Source: Amycolatopsis japonica (GTDB lineage: Bacteria; Actinomycetota; Actinomycetes; Mycobacteriales; Pseudonocardiaceae). Taken from it: 64,000 nt of DNA. Below the pieces are notes generated by a model. It had not been told where the DNA came from. It did not search any database and saw only the letters and a program-made list of their open reading frames with translations. The translations under genes were made by a program, and so were the position numbers. Below, piece after piece: positions 1 to 8,329 of this stretch. Numbering within the stretch: the stretch's first letter is position 1; every line of letters begins with the position of its first letter. The stretch is taken from NCBI RefSeq assembly GCF_000732925.1, contig NZ_CP008953.1, positions 8,115,001-8,179,000 on the forward strand, in the 5' to 3' direction.

Positions 1-1613
1 TGGTGGTCACGGTGGCCGTGATCCTGGTGGCGGTGCTCGTGTTCGCGTCCGCAGAGTTCGGCGCCGGCGAGTCCCGCGCCCGCTTTCACGGGCTGATGCT
101 GGTCTTCGCGGGCGCGATGCTCGTCACCGTCTGCGCCCGGGATCTCATCGTGCTGCTGATGGCGTGGGAGGTCATGGGCGCGTGCTCGTATGCCCTGATC
201 GGTTTCTGGTGGCGCGAGACCCGCCGTGTCGACTCGGGAACGCTCGCGTTGCTGACCACCCGATCGGCCGACCTGGGGCTGTATCTGGCGTCGGGCGCCG
301 CGCTGGCGGGCGGGGTCGGAGGTCTCACGCTCGCCGGACTGCCTGAAGCAGCGGCCGGTTGGCGCGACGTCATCGCGGCCGGGATCGTGCTGGCCGCGAT
401 AGGAAAATCCGCCCAGCTTCCGTTCAGCTTCTGGCTCTCCCGCGCGATGGACGGTCCGAGCCCCGTCTCGGCTCTGCTCCACTCGGCCACCATGGTCGCC
501 GCCGGGGCGTACCTGCTCGTGCGGGTGGAGCCGCTTCTGGCCTCGACGGTCTGGGCGGCCGACGTCGTCGCCTGGATCGGTGCCGGCACGGCGGTCGTGC
601 TCGGCGCCGTGGCGCTGGTGCAACGGGATCTCAAGCAGGTGCTCGCCGCGTCGACCTGTTCCCAGATCGGGTTCATGGTGCTCGCGGCCGGAGCCGGCGG
701 ACCGGCGGCGGGGACGGGGCAGCTCGTGGCGCACGCCGCGACCAAGTGCCTGCTCTTTCTCGGTGCGGGTGCGTGGCTGGTGGCGCTGGACACGAAGGAT
801 CTCGAACGGCTCCGTGGCGCGGCTCGGCGGTTCCCGTTCCTGGGCGTGGTGTTCACCGTCGGAGCTTTGAGCCTGGCCGGGGTACCGCCGCTGTCCATCT
901 GGGTCAGCAAGGACGCGGTTCTCGCCTCGACACTCGCTGACTCCCCCGCCCTGTACGTCGCCGGTTTGGCCGCCGCGCTGCTGAGCGGGGCCTACGTCGG
1001 CCGGGTGCTGGCGTTGCTGTGGCAGCCCACCGAGACGACTCCGACGACGCGGTTGCGTCCGCTGTTGCTCGCACCGCTGCCGGTCCTCGCGGCGGCGGCC
1101 GCCCTGCTCGGCATCGGTGGCCTGCCTGGTCCCGCCGCCTGGTTCGCCGAATTCGTGGGCGGTTCCCCGGCGGCCGTACCCAACGGTGTGGAACTGCTGG
1201 TCTCGGGTGCAGTCGCGGTGGTCGGCGTGGTCGCGGCGGCCATCTGGACACGATCGCGGCCTGCGTTGTCCGGGGCCGGAAACGGGGTGCTCGCGGACTG
1301 GCTACGGCTGGAACGCCTCGCCGACCTGGTGGTCGCGAGGCCGACGATGCGGCTGGCGAGTGCCCTTGCGCGGTTTGACGATCACGTGGTCGACGGCGGT
1401 GTCCGGGCGGCCGCGGCGACGGGCACGGCGCTCGGGCGTCTGGCGGACGTCCGTGTCGAGTGGTCGATCGAAGGCGCGGTCCGCGGTGTGACGCGGACGG
1501 CCCGCGCGCTGGGCCGGCTCGCTCCGAAGGCTCAGACCGGGCAGCTGCACCAGTACTACGCCCAGGCCGCGGTCGCGCTGGGTGTGCTCGCCGTGCTGTT
1601 GATGATCCTGTGA
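1..1613 (+). CDS. nuoL: NADH-quinone oxidoreductase subunit L-like protein, 5' end cut by window
   Basis: The product is a membrane subunit of the complex I / antiporter family, which moves protons across the membrane during quinone reduction. The open frame is already running at base 1, so the N-terminus is missing and 536 residues are visible. It has a NuoL signature: 'MAWEVMGACSY' with the conserved TM5 glutamate, 'GKSAQLPFSFWL' with the conserved lysine, 'DGPSPVSALLHSATMVAAG', and a long C-terminal tail ending in a last membrane segment ('HQYYAQAA...'), as expected for the lateral helix arm. A NuoM-like gene follows 17 bases later and NuoN-like after that, the order seen in nuo operons. 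The partner NADH-binding subunits, if any, lie upstream of the window. This could be an accessory complex I rather than the housekeeping one. Confidence 0.88.
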   Translation, partial: VVTVAVILVAVLVFASAEFGAGESRARFHGLMLVFAGAMLVTVCARDLIVLLMAWEVMGACSYALIGFWWRETRRVDSGTLALLTTRSADLGLYLASGAALAGGVGGLTLAGLPEAAAGWRDVIAAGIVLAAIGKSAQLPFSFWLSRAMDGPSPVSALLHSATMVAAGAYLLVRVEPLLASTVWAADVVAWIGAGTAVVLGAVALVQRDLKQVLAASTCSQIGFMVLAAGAGGPAAGTGQLVAHAATKCLLFLGAGAWLVALDTKDLERLRGAARRFPFLGVVFTVGALSLAGVPPLSIWVSKDAVLASTLADSPALYVAGLAAALLSGAYVGRVLALLWQPTETTPTTRLRPLLLAPLPVLAAAAALLGIGGLPGPAAWFAEFVGGSPAAVPNGVELLVSGAVAVVGVVAAAIWTRSRPALSGAGNGVLADWLRLERLADLVVARPTMRLASALARFDDHVVDGGVRAAAATGTALGRLADVRVEWSIEGAVRGVTRTARALGRLAPKAQTGQLHQYYAQAAVALGVLAVLLMIL

Positions 1614-1630
1614 AGAACGTGAGGTAGAGC

Positions 1631-3112
1631 GTGCTCAGCGTCGTGGTGTTCCTGCCGCTGGCGGCGGCGGTGGTCCTGTTCGCGGTGCCGCGCGTCTCCG
1701 CTCGGTTCGCCCGCTGGTGGTGGGTCGGCGTCTCCGCGGTGGAGTTCGCGTTGATCGTGGCTCTGTGGGTGGCGGCGCCGGTTTCCGACGGCTACGTCTA
1801 CGAGGTCAACCTGCGCTGGATCCCGAGCGTCAGCTCGGGGTATCACATCGGGGTCGACGGCTTGAGTCTTCCGCTCATCGCCCTCACCGGCGGTCTCTTC
1901 CTCGCCTGCGCGGTGTACTCGCTGCGGCAGGACAAGCGCGTGCGCTCCTTCGCCGCGCTGTTCCTGTTCCTCGAAACTGTGAGCCTCGGTCTGTTCGTCG
2001 CGCTCGACCTGATCCTCTTCTTCGTGTTCTTCGATCTGTCCATCGTGGCCATGTACTTCGTGATCGCGGGCTGGGGACATCGCGACGCCGCGCGCGCCGC
2101 GGTGAAGTTCTTCCTGTACACGTTCGTCGGCTCGCTGGCGCTCCTGGTCGGATTCATCGCGCTCTATCTCTCCGCAGCGCCGCACACCTTCGACATCGTC
2201 GAGCTGACCCGGCAGAACCCGCTCGCGGGGAGCGGCTGGGCCGCCGGCCTGATCCTGCTGGCGCTCGGGGTCGGGTTCGCCATCAAAACCCCGACCGTGC
2301 CGTTCCATACCTGGCTTCCTCCCGCGCATACCGAAGCCCCTGCCGCGGGCTCGGCGATCCTGGCCGGGGTGCTGCTGAAGATGGGTACCTACGGGTTCGT
2401 GCGGATCGCCATGCCGATCCTGCCCGAGGCCTGGCGCCGGTACGCGCTCGTCTTCGTCATCGTCGGCGTGGTCAGCGTCGTCTACGGCGCACTGGTCGCG
2501 TTGGCACAGCGGGATTTCAAGCGGATGATCGCCTACACCTCGGTCAACCACATGGGCTACATCGTCCTCGCGGTCGGCGCGGCCGGTTTGGTGGCGGACT
2601 CGGCCGTCAAGGCCCGGCAACTGGCGGTGACCGGGGCGGTGACGCAGATGGTCAGCCACGGCCTGATCACCGGAGCGCTCTTCCTGCTCGCGGGCGTGCT
2701 GTACGAGCGGGGCGGCACGTACGACCTGGACCGCTACGGAGGGCTCGCGCGGACGGCGCCCCGGTTCGCCGGGCTGACCGCCGTCGCCGCCTTCGCCTCT
2801 CTGGGGCTGCCCGGATTCTCCGGGTTCATCGCCGAGTTCCAGATCTTCACCGGTTCCCTCGGTGCCGCACCGGTGGCCACGATCGTGGCGTTCCTCGGGA
2901 TCCTGATCACGGCCGCGCTGTTCCTGCGCGCGTTCCAGAAGGTGTTCCTCGGGCCGTCACAATCGGCTCCGGCAGCCGACCTGACCGTCCCGGAGGCGGT
3001 GTCGATCACGCCGCTGCTGGTGCTGACGGTCGTCATCGGGATCTTCCCCCGGTTCCTGCTCGACGCGATCGAGCCCGTGTCCCGGTCCGTCCTGACGCTG
3101 CTGGCCCGGTGA
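1631..3112 (+). CDS. nuoM: NADH-quinone oxidoreductase subunit M-like protein
   Basis: This is a 493-residue polytopic antiporter-like subunit of complex I. The start is GTG, with a GAGGTAG ribosome site just upstream. Visible family motifs are 'KTPTVPFHTWLPPAHTEAPAAGSAILAGVLLKMGTYGF' (in parts) around residues 218-258 and 'QRDFKRMIAYTSVNHMGY' around residue 300. The usual 'FFWEMMLVPMYF' segment reads 'FFDLSIVAMYF', so the conserved TM5 glutamate (Glu144 in E. coli NuoM) is replaced by aspartate. This is conservative but unusual. The gene sits between NuoL- and NuoN-like genes with short gaps and probably shares their transcript. Confidence 0.92.
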   Translation: MLSVVVFLPLAAAVVLFAVPRVSARFARWWWVGVSAVEFALIVALWVAAPVSDGYVYEVNLRWIPSVSSGYHIGVDGLSLPLIALTGGLFLACAVYSLRQDKRVRSFAALFLFLETVSLGLFVALDLILFFVFFDLSIVAMYFVIAGWGHRDAARAAVKFFLYTFVGSLALLVGFIALYLSAAPHTFDIVELTRQNPLAGSGWAAGLILLALGVGFAIKTPTVPFHTWLPPAHTEAPAAGSAILAGVLLKMGTYGFVRIAMPILPEAWRRYALVFVIVGVVSVVYGALVALAQRDFKRMIAYTSVNHMGYIVLAVGAAGLVADSAVKARQLAVTGAVTQMVSHGLITGALFLLAGVLYERGGTYDLDRYGGLARTAPRFAGLTAVAAFASLGLPGFSGFIAEFQIFTGSLGAAPVATIVAFLGILITAALFLRAFQKVFLGPSQSAPAADLTVPEAVSITPLLVLTVVIGIFPRFLLDAIEPVSRSVLTLLAR

Positions 3113-3119
3113 GCGCGCC

Positions 3120-4541
3120 GTGGAGATGCTGGACGAGGACCCGTCGGCGCTGCTGCCCGAGATCATCCTGGCGGTGGCCGCCGTGGTCGCGCTGCTGCTC
3201 GGGTCGTACCTTCCGCGCGAGCGCCAGTGGCCGGTCCGGCTGCTTACCTTCCTTGCCTGCGCGGGTGGTCTGGTCGCCACGGTGCTGGCGTGGCCGAGTC
3301 CGGATCGGACGGTGTTCGGTGGCACGTACGCCATCGACGTCGCCACCAACGCCGGGCGCGCGATCGTCCTCGTCGCCGTGGTGCTGACCTTGGGTGTGAG
3401 CGCGCGCGAGTTCCGGTCGTCGCCACGGGAGAGCGAACTCTACGTACTCGTGCTGCTGGCCGCGTTGGGCACGGTCCTGCTGACCGGCGCCAACGATCTC
3501 TTGCTGCTCGTGGCCGCGTTCCTGCTCGCCAGCATTCCGCTGTACGCGATGGCCGGGTTCGCCAAGGACGACACCGGCACCGAAGGCGCGCTCAAGTTCT
3601 ACCTCCTCGGCGCGCTGCTCGGCATCACGATGCTGGCGGGCGCCACGGTGCTGTTCGGCGTCGGCGGTGCCACCGCCTACGCCGACATCGCCAAACCGCT
3701 GGGGTCGGCACCCGGCGTCGCGGTGGCCGTGGGCTTCGTCGGGGTGTTCGCCGGATTGCTGTTCAAGATGGGTGCGGTCCCGGCGCATTTCTGGGTTCCC
3801 GACGTCACCGAGGGCACCCGGCCACCGGTGGCGGCGTTCCTGACCACCGTGCCCAAGATCGGCGGTGTCATCGCCGCCTACCGGCTCGTCGCCTCCGGCA
3901 TGTCCGAGACCGCCGTCGACTGGCCGCTGCTGATCGCGATCGTCGCCGCGGTGACGATGACACTGGGCAACCTCGCCGCGTTCTTCCAGCGGAACGTCCG
4001 GCGGCTGCTCGCGTACTCGACGATCAGCCAGGTCGGCTATCTGCTGATGGCCGTCGTCGTCGCGACTCGCAGCTCACTGGCGCTGCCGGGGCTGCTGTTC
4101 TACGTCGGCGCCTACACGGTGACGAACCTCGGCGCGTTCGCCGTGGTGTGCGCCCTGCCGAAGGCGCCGCTGATCGACGACTACCGAGGGCTCGTGCGGC
4201 GACGGCCATGGCTGGCGGTCAGCCTGGCGGTCTGCCTTCTCGGGCTGGTCGGCACGCCGCCGACGGCGGTCTTCGTCGGGAAACTGACCGTCTTCACCGC
4301 CGCGTTCGACGGCGGATTCGCCTGGCTGGTCGTCGTCGCGGCCGTCAACACGGTGGCGAGCGTCTTCTACTACCTGCGCTGGATCGCCCCGGCGATGCGG
4401 TCCACAGGGGACACCGAGGCGCCTCCCGTCGACAAGTGGGCCGCGAATACCGCCTACGTCGCAACGATCGCGTCGGTTGCCCTCGGCCCGCTGGCCGGAG
4501 TGGCTCTGGGGGCGCTGCACGGCGACCTGGCCCTGTTCTGA
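3120..4541 (+). CDS. nuoN: NADH-quinone oxidoreductase subunit N-like protein, divergent
   Basis: This is a 473-residue polytopic antiporter-like subunit of complex I, starting with GTG 7 bases after nuoM; an ATG two codons inside is an alternative. The lysine segment 'LLFKMGAVPAHFWVPDV' and 'NVRRLLAYSTISQVGYLLMA' are intact. The segment that normally reads like 'FVALEVLSLPLYLL' reads 'LVAAFLLASIPLYAM', so the highly conserved TM5 glutamate of NuoN is a leucine. That suggests altered proton coupling or a divergent complex. It is the last gene of the nuoLMN string; a regulon box follows immediately. Confidence 0.88.
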   Translation: MEMLDEDPSALLPEIILAVAAVVALLLGSYLPRERQWPVRLLTFLACAGGLVATVLAWPSPDRTVFGGTYAIDVATNAGRAIVLVAVVLTLGVSAREFRSSPRESELYVLVLLAALGTVLLTGANDLLLLVAAFLLASIPLYAMAGFAKDDTGTEGALKFYLLGALLGITMLAGATVLFGVGGATAYADIAKPLGSAPGVAVAVGFVGVFAGLLFKMGAVPAHFWVPDVTEGTRPPVAAFLTTVPKIGGVIAAYRLVASGMSETAVDWPLLIAIVAAVTMTLGNLAAFFQRNVRRLLAYSTISQVGYLLMAVVVATRSSLALPGLLFYVGAYTVTNLGAFAVVCALPKAPLIDDYRGLVRRRPWLAVSLAVCLLGLVGTPPTAVFVGKLTVFTAAFDGGFAWLVVVAAVNTVASVFYYLRWIAPAMRSTGDTEAPPVDKWAANTAYVATIASVALGPLAGVALGALHGDLALF

Positions 4542-4544
4542 GGT

Positions 4545-4563
4545 CAACTAGGTTCGATAGTAG
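4545..4563. promoter_or_regulatory. TACTA-type operator upstream of the VanW gene
   Basis: CAACTA-N7-TAGTAG matches the recurrent 19-bp inverted repeat in 5 of 6 positions on the left and 6 of 6 on the right. It lies 68 bp before the vanW-like start and just after the nuoN stop. Confidence 0.6.
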
Positions 4564-4630
4564 CCTAGGTCACGTTCCGGACGGTGCGGCTCCGGAACGC
4601 GTGGCGCGGCGAGAAGGACCGGGGGAAACA

Positions 4631-6397
4631 GTGGTTCCGTCAGGGGAAAATGCTGGAGAAACCACCACTCAGCTCGAGGTCGAGCCGCCAGCGGGCACCA
4701 ACCGAAATGCACGCCCGTGGTGGCGCCATCCCGCCACGATCGTCGCGGCCGGCGTCATTGGCGGACTGGCCGTGCTGTACGGGCTTGACCTCGCGTTGAC
4801 CGCGGGCGAAGTTCCCCGGGGGACCTCTGTGGGTGGCGTTGCGCTTGGCGGGCTTACGTCGGCCGTCGCGGAGCAAACCCTTCGCGAGGCGCTGACGCCA
4901 CGACTGTCCCGGCCGGTCCAGATCGTGGTGGACGGGCGCGAGACCGCGTTCGTCCCGAACTCCGCGGGCATCACGGTGGATTTCGCGGCCTCGGTCACCC
5001 AGGCGGGAACACCGCCCGCCAACCCCTGGGCACGCTTCACGTCCTTGTTCTCCGGCGAGAGCTTCCCCGTCGTCGCGCAGGGCGACGACCAGGCGCTGAC
5101 TACGACGATCGACAAGTTGCGTACGGGCGTCGACCGCGTCCTCGTGGAGGGAAACGTCCGCTTCGACGGATTGACCCCTGTTCCCGTCCTACCACAGGAA
5201 GGCCGACGGCTGGACACGGCGACGTCTCGGCACGCGCTGCTGACCGGCTGGGCCTCCGCGGAGCGTATCGAGCTGCCGGTCGAGACCGTCCGGCCGAAGG
5301 CCACCGCCGAAAGCGCGCGGGCGGCGGCCGAGCAGGTGGCCGGGCCCGCGGTGTCCGGACCTGCGACTGTCCGGGGCGATGGCCGGGAGTCCACCGTGTC
5401 CGCGTCGGACATCGCGGAGGCACTGACGTTCACCCCGTCCGAGGACGGGAAGCTGGTGCCCAGCCTCGACAAGGCGAAGCTCCGCGAGCTCGCCGAGCAG
5501 CTCGCCCCGACCGAGAAGCCCAGCCAAGACGCGCGGATGACCTTCGAGGGCGACCGACCTCAGGTCGTTCCCGCCAAGGAGGGGCGCGTGGTCGACTGGG
5601 ACAAGACCCTGCCCGCGCTCATCAAGGCGATCTCCAAGGACGGGAACCGGGTGGCCGTCGCCGAGTACCGGAACACCCAAGCCCAGGTCACCGCCGACGA
5701 GATCGCCAAGCTCGGCATCAGGGAGGTCGTCGGGGAATTCACGACCGGCGGCTTCGCCAGGGACTCCGGGGTCAACATCCGCGTGGTCGCCGAGAAGGTC
5801 GACGGCGCGATCGTCGAACCCGGAAGCACGTTCAGCCTCAACGACTACACGGGTCCGCGTGGCCGCGCCCAGGGCTACGTCGAAGCAGGCGTGATCGAAG
5901 AGGGCGTGCCCGCGCGCGCCGTTGGCGGCGGGATCTCGCAATTCGCCACGACGCTCTACAACGCCTCGTATTTCGCCGGGATGACCGACGCCGGCCACAA
6001 AGAACACAGCTTCCACATCAGCCGCTACCCGGCGGCACGGGAGGCGACCGTCTTCCAGAATCCGGACGGCAGCAGCGTCATCGACTTGAGGTTCAAGAAC
6101 GACGCACCGACCGGCGTGGCGATCCAGACGATCTGGACGAACTCGTCGATCACCGTGCGACTCTGGGGCACGAAGCACGTCACCGTGGAATCGATCCCCG
6201 GCCCCAAACACGGCTACACCAGCCCGCCGACCGTCACCAAGTCGGCAGGCTCTTGCCGGACGGCGAAGGGTAAGTCCGGGTTCACGACTTCGGACACGCG
6301 GGTGATCCGCGATCTGAGCGGCGCCGAGATCTCCCGGTCGACACGCACTGTCCGGTACGAACCCGAGCCCGCCATCGTCTGCTCCGGCTCCGACTGA
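4631..6397 (+). CDS. VanW family protein with putative peptidoglycan-binding repeats
   Basis: The 588-residue product is a membrane-anchored extracytoplasmic protein. After about 30 cytoplasmic residues there is one transmembrane segment ('IVAAGVIGGLAVLYGLDLAL'), then repeated domains resembling the PG_binding_4 family (about residues 60-350), then a VanW domain around 380-510 with the characteristic 'GGGISQFATTLYNA' and 'PGSTFSLNDYTGPR' motifs. VanW proteins are associated with cell-wall or glycopeptide-resistance loci, but their reaction is unknown. GTG 4631 is preferred, with GGGGG 8 bp upstream; the open frame extends upstream through nuoN only as a shadow. A TACTA-type operator lies in its promoter, linking it to the envelope genes at 18-21 kb and 35 kb. 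Confidence 0.85.
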   Translation: MVPSGENAGETTTQLEVEPPAGTNRNARPWWRHPATIVAAGVIGGLAVLYGLDLALTAGEVPRGTSVGGVALGGLTSAVAEQTLREALTPRLSRPVQIVVDGRETAFVPNSAGITVDFAASVTQAGTPPANPWARFTSLFSGESFPVVAQGDDQALTTTIDKLRTGVDRVLVEGNVRFDGLTPVPVLPQEGRRLDTATSRHALLTGWASAERIELPVETVRPKATAESARAAAEQVAGPAVSGPATVRGDGRESTVSASDIAEALTFTPSEDGKLVPSLDKAKLRELAEQLAPTEKPSQDARMTFEGDRPQVVPAKEGRVVDWDKTLPALIKAISKDGNRVAVAEYRNTQAQVTADEIAKLGIREVVGEFTTGGFARDSGVNIRVVAEKVDGAIVEPGSTFSLNDYTGPRGRAQGYVEAGVIEEGVPARAVGGGISQFATTLYNASYFAGMTDAGHKEHSFHISRYPAAREATVFQNPDGSSVIDLRFKNDAPTGVAIQTIWTNSSITVRLWGTKHVTVESIPGPKHGYTSPPTVTKSAGSCRTAKGKSGFTTSDTRVIRDLSGAEISRSTRTVRYEPEPAIVCSGSD

Positions 6398-6436
6398 CGC
6401 CACGGCAGGCCTGACTTCTCGCCTCCGCCCGAGTAT

Positions 6437-6455
6437 CTACTATGCTATCTAGTAG
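6437..6455. promoter_or_regulatory. TACTA-type operator, perfect copy, before ctaD
   Basis: CTACTA-N7-TAGTAG is a perfect 6+6 inverted repeat 20 bp upstream of the ctaD ATG, so it would overlap the promoter or early leader. Confidence 0.75.
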
Positions 6456-6474
6456 TTACTCGGACGGAGGCCCC

Positions 6475-8250
6475 ATGGTCGTCAAACCCGCTCCCATCGC
6501 ACTGCGGCCCGGCTCGGAACGCACTGCACCGCCGAAGGGCTCCGTTCTCCTTCGTTTGCTGCGCACGACCGACCACAAGCAGCTCGGCATCATGTATCTG
6601 GTCACGTCGTTCGCGTTCTTCATGGTGGGCGGTGCGCTCGCGATGCTGATGCGCAGCGAGCTGGCCCGGCCGGGGATGCAGTTTCTGTCCAACGAGCAGT
6701 ACAACCAGCTGTTCACCATGCACGGCACGATCATGCTGCTGCTGTACGCGACACCGAGCATCTTCGGATTCGCGAACTTCATCCTGCCGCTGCAGATCGG
6801 CGCCCCGGACATGGCGTTCCCCCGCCTGAACTCGTTTTCGTACTGGCTGTACCTGTTCGGCAGTCTGCTCGTGGTGTCCGGCTTTCTCACCCCGGGCGGC
6901 GCGGCCGACTTCGGATGGTTCGCCTATACGCCGCTGTCGAATGCGATCTACTCCCCCGGAGTCGGCGCCGACCTCTGGATCACCGGTCTCCTGGTGTCCG
7001 GATTGGGCACCATTCTCGGCGCGGTCAACATGATCACCACCGTGGTGTGCCTTCGTTGCCCCGGGATGACGATGTACCGGATGCCGATCTTCACCTGGAA
7101 CATCCTGGTCACCAGTATCCTGATCCTGATCGCATTCCCGATCCTGACCGCGGCACTGTTCGGTTTGCTGGCCGACCGCAGGCTCGGTGCACACGTCTAC
7201 GACCCGGCGAACGGCGGCGTGATCCTCTGGCAGCACCTGTTCTGGTTCTTCGGCCATCCAGAGGTCTATATCGTCGCCCTACCGTTCTTCGGGATCGTAT
7301 CGGAAATCCTTCCGGTCTTCAGCCGCAAACCCGTGTTCGGCTACAAAGGACTCATCTGGGCCACCATCGGTATCGCGGCCACCTCGGTTTCCGTGTGGGC
7401 CCATCACATGTACGCGACGGGCTCCGTATTGCTGCCGTTCTTCTCCTTCATGACCTTTCTCGTCGCGGTCCCGACCGGGGTGAAGTTCTTCAACTGGATC
7501 GGCACGATGTGGAAAGGGCAGCTGACCTTCGAGACGCCGATGCTCTTCTCGGTGGGCTTCATGGTCACCTTCCTGTTCGGCGGGCTCACGGGGGTGTTAC
7601 TCGCCGCCCCCGCGATCGATTTCCAGGTCTCGGACAGTTACTTCGTCGTCGCGCACTTCCACTATGTGCTCTACGGCACGATCGTGTTCGCCACGTTCGC
7701 CGGGATCTACTTCTGGTTCCCGAAGATCACCGGCCGCATGATGGACGAGAAGCTCGGCAAGTGGCACTTCTGGACCACGTTCATCGGCTTCCACGCCACG
7801 TTCCTGGTGCAGCACTGGCTGGGTGCCGAAGGCATGCCGCGCCGGTACGCGGACTACCTGCAGTCCGACGGGTTCACCACGCTGAACACGATCTCGACGA
7901 TCGGCGCGTACATCCTCGGTGCCTCGACGCTGCCGTTCATCTGGAACGTCTTCAAGAGCTACCGGTACGGCGAGATCGTCACGGTGGACGACCCGTGGGG
8001 TTACGGCAACTCGCTCGAATGGGCGACGTCCTGCCCGCCGCCGCGGCACAACTTCACCGAGCTGCCGCGGATCCGGTCCGAGCGTCCGGCGTTCGAGCTG
8101 CACTACCCGCATATGGTCGAGCGCATCCACAAGGAGGGTGAGATCGGCTTCTTCGGGAAGCAGAAGGTCAACACCCACCGCGCGCCGTCCCAGGTGCTCA
8201 CCGAGGCGGCCATGCCGGGTGACCACTCCAAGGACAACTCCAGCGAGTGA
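6475..8250 (+). CDS. ctaD: Cytochrome c oxidase subunit I (haem-copper oxidase)
   Basis: This is the 591-residue catalytic subunit of a haem-copper terminal oxidase, an integral membrane protein with about 12 helices. Metal ligands are all visible: haem a His in 'FTMHGTIMLL', CuB His and the cross-linked Tyr in 'WFFGHPEVYIV', the CuB His pair in 'WAHHMYATG', and haem a3/a His in 'VVAHFHYVLYG'. The start is ATG 6475 with GGAGG 5 bp upstream; an earlier ATG at 6442 lies inside the operator and lacks a ribosome site. No subunit II, III or IV gene is near, so it must borrow partners encoded elsewhere, perhaps as a regulated alternative to a housekeeping CtaD. A perfect TACTA-type operator precedes it. 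Confidence 0.95.
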   Translation: MVVKPAPIALRPGSERTAPPKGSVLLRLLRTTDHKQLGIMYLVTSFAFFMVGGALAMLMRSELARPGMQFLSNEQYNQLFTMHGTIMLLLYATPSIFGFANFILPLQIGAPDMAFPRLNSFSYWLYLFGSLLVVSGFLTPGGAADFGWFAYTPLSNAIYSPGVGADLWITGLLVSGLGTILGAVNMITTVVCLRCPGMTMYRMPIFTWNILVTSILILIAFPILTAALFGLLADRRLGAHVYDPANGGVILWQHLFWFFGHPEVYIVALPFFGIVSEILPVFSRKPVFGYKGLIWATIGIAATSVSVWAHHMYATGSVLLPFFSFMTFLVAVPTGVKFFNWIGTMWKGQLTFETPMLFSVGFMVTFLFGGLTGVLLAAPAIDFQVSDSYFVVAHFHYVLYGTIVFATFAGIYFWFPKITGRMMDEKLGKWHFWTTFIGFHATFLVQHWLGAEGMPRRYADYLQSDGFTTLNTISTIGAYILGASTLPFIWNVFKSYRYGEIVTVDDPWGYGNSLEWATSCPPPRHNFTELPRIRSERPAFELHYPHMVERIHKEGEIGFFGKQKVNTHRAPSQVLTEAAMPGDHSKDNSSE

Positions 8251-8288
8251 CATCAAGCCACGCCACAAGATGTCGCCGGAGAATCCAT

Positions 8289-8307
8289 GTACTATCGGAC
8301 TTCGTAG
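8289..8307. promoter_or_regulatory. TACTA-type operator before the multicopper oxidase
   Basis: GTACTA-N7-TCGTAG is 23 bp before the multicopper oxidase ATG. It is a weaker match (two deviations) at the expected position. Confidence 0.55.
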
Positions 8308-8329
8308 ATCGCTGAACCGTGAGGGAGTC

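Noticed and set aside
1..4541. Mrp-type Na+/H+ antiporter instead of complex I subunits
   Set aside because: The NuoL-M-N order, the NuoL C-terminal arm and motif details fit complex I better; no small Mrp subunits are present in the visible part.
3227..4630. Open frame continuing upstream of the VanW protein through nuoN
   Set aside because: It is an Arg-rich shadow of nuoN in another frame; the ribosome site and domain start point to GTG 4631.
6442..6474. Earlier ATG for ctaD
   Set aside because: It lies inside the operator and lacks a ribosome site; ATG 6475 has GGAGG.
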